The notes beneath the pieces were generated by a model that saw nothing but the letters and a program-made list of their open reading frames with translations, did not search any database and had not been told where the DNA came from. This document shows positions 5,294 through 6,054 of a stretch of DNA of 6,054 nucleotides, one piece after another. Within the stretch, counting starts at the first letter, position 1. Each line of letters starts with the position of its first letter. A program made the translations under genes and the position numbers. Source of the stretch: Atopobium sp. (GTDB lineage Bacteria; Actinomycetota; Coriobacteriia; Coriobacteriales; Atopobiaceae); the NCBI GenBank assembly GCA_018376005.1, contig JAHACE010000029.1, positions 1-6,054 on the forward strand, written 5' to 3'.

Positions 5294-5887
5294 GTGCCAA
5301 CTGCTTTAACATCAGTTCCATCGCTTTTGACAACGCTCGCTGAATTTGCACTGGTAATCTTTGCCATTGTGGTTCACGAGGTTGCGCATGGCTTTGTGGC
5401 ATACAAGTGCGGAGATCCTACCGCTAAAATGTCTGGCCGTTTGACGCTCAATCCACTTGCACACATTGACTTGTTCGGTACGGTTCTTTTGCCGTTTATG
5501 TTGGTATTGATGGGTGGTCCTAGCTTTGGTTACGCAAAGCCCGTTCCCTATAACCCCAACTACCTCAAAGATCGTCGTCGTGACGAGATTCTTGTAGCAC
5601 TCGCAGGTCCAGCGCTGGTAATGTACTACGTTTCTTCGCTGGTAATCTTCTACATTCAGATTAACGTAAGCCTGGCAGTCTTTAACATGCTGCCAATTCC
5701 ACCTTTGGACGGCTCTAAGCTGCTGTTATATTTTCTTGGCGAGAAAAACCGTCAAAAGTTCTACGCCATTGAGCCTTACTGTATGATTGCTGTAGTGGGA
5801 CTCATGTTCTTTGCGCCTGGCTTTTTCTCGTCCATTATTGGGGGCATTTCTAACGTCATTTTGAGCCTGCTTGCGAGAATCATTTAA
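5294..5887 (+). CDS. M50 (site-2) protease-family membrane protein, apparently shortened internally
   Basis: This is a 197-residue hydrophobic protein. It carries the zinc-protease motif HEVAH (28-32, catalytic Glu29) in the first membrane helix, NPLAHIDLFG (53-62), and the third metal-ligand motif NMLPIPPLDG (131-140, Asp139), the hallmarks of the short M50B site-2 protease family, which cleaves within the membrane. After DEILVALAGPA (about residue 107) the family normally continues with an Asn (GPAxN) and a complete membrane helix plus loop before the next conserved block, Q-N-x-x-LAVFN. Here GPA runs straight into LVMYYVSSLVIFYIQIN with only about 15 residues between, so roughly 25-30 residues and the conserved Asn seem to be missing in frame. 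The metal ligands remain, but folding or activity may be affected. The stop overlaps the scpA start by one base (TAATG), so the two are probably cotranscribed and translationally coupled. The substrate is unknown. Confidence 0.8.
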   Translation: MPTALTSVPSLLTTLAEFALVIFAIVVHEVAHGFVAYKCGDPTAKMSGRLTLNPLAHIDLFGTVLLPFMLVLMGGPSFGYAKPVPYNPNYLKDRRRDEILVALAGPALVMYYVSSLVIFYIQINVSLAVFNMLPIPPLDGSKLLLYFLGEKNRQKFYAIEPYCMIAVVGLMFFAPGFFSSIIGGISNVILSLLARII

Positions 5888-6054
5888 TGTCGTACAAAGT
5901 AAACACTGCAACATATTCTGGCCCGTTTGACCTGCTGCTTCAGCTAGTAAGTAGACAAAAAGTTGCCATCGGCTCTATTTCTATCTCTGAGGTTGCTGAT
6001 CAGTACCTGGCAGAAGTGGACGCCATGGAAGAGCTTGACCTAGACGTTGCCAGT
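5887..6054 (+). CDS. scpA: Segregation and condensation protein A, 5' end
   Basis: The first 56 codons of a gene that runs off the window. The protein begins MSYKVNTATYSGPFDLLLQLV and continues with ISISEVADQYLAEV. The Y-x-GPFDLLLxL opening and the I-SI-x-E-ADQYL block are diagnostic of ScpA, the kleisin that bridges the heads of the SMC dimer and, with ScpB, forms bacterial condensin for chromosome compaction and segregation. The ATG at 5887 shares its first base with the TAA of the upstream protease gene, and no strong ribosome binding site precedes it, so translational coupling is likely. An M50 protease gene next to scpA is a common arrangement, and scpB would be expected just beyond the window. 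Confidence 0.93.
   Translation, partial: MSYKVNTATYSGPFDLLLQLVSRQKVAIGSISISEVADQYLAEVDAMEELDLDVAS

Overview
The window is about 6 kb of ordinary bacterial chromosome with every gene on the + strand. Base composition is moderate, with AT-rich intergenic stretches. Most genes start with GTG or TTG behind a good purine-rich ribosome binding site. LPxTG-type surface proteins mean a Gram-positive cell. The gene mix and protein style (short-linker ABC-F, M50 protease followed by scpA, Cna-B surface proteins with PEPQ stalks) would suit a moderate-GC actinobacterium of the Coriobacteriia (Atopobium/Lancefieldella-like). This placement is an impression from protein style; a Firmicute is not excluded.

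Layout. 1-156: 3' end of a gene resembling the C-terminal extension of KHG/KDPG aldolases, followed by a probable terminator hairpin (191-227). 157-401: AT-rich spacer with a candidate promoter. 402-1889: a 495-residue secreted, sortase-anchored, SpaA/Cna-B-type surface protein with a PEPQ stalk and an unusual LPDTS sorting motif. 1890-2143: spacer holding a 58-nt hairpin. 2144-3085: a shorter 313-residue paralogue ending in a canonical LPDTG motif. 3128-3184: a second copy of the hairpin, overlapping the ribosome binding site and TTG start of the next gene. 3180-5198: a 672-residue ABC-F ATPase of the YdiF/YheS type. 5294-5887: a 197-residue M50 (site-2) protease-family membrane protein that appears to lack an internal transmembrane stretch. 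5887-6054: the first 56 codons of scpA, whose ATG shares one base with the protease stop.

How the genes fit together. The two surface proteins are a paralogous pair, probably from tandem duplication followed by gain or loss of a middle domain. They would be exported by Sec and joined to peptidoglycan or a pilus by a sortase encoded elsewhere. The ABC-F protein acts on ribosomes in the cytoplasm. The M50 gene and scpA are translationally coupled and head what is probably a chromosome-segregation operon (scpA-scpB).

The most interesting signal is non-coding. The two 57/58-nt hairpins sit 41 and 43 nt after the stop codons of the two surface-protein genes. They have identical 10-bp outer arms, a conserved tandem G.A/A.G mismatch, and inner stems that differ in sequence but keep pairing through compensatory changes. 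The second copy would bury the ABC-F start site. This looks like a structured RNA element or a small palindromic repeat family, and it is the best candidate here for something undescribed. The next most notable item is the shortened M50 protease.
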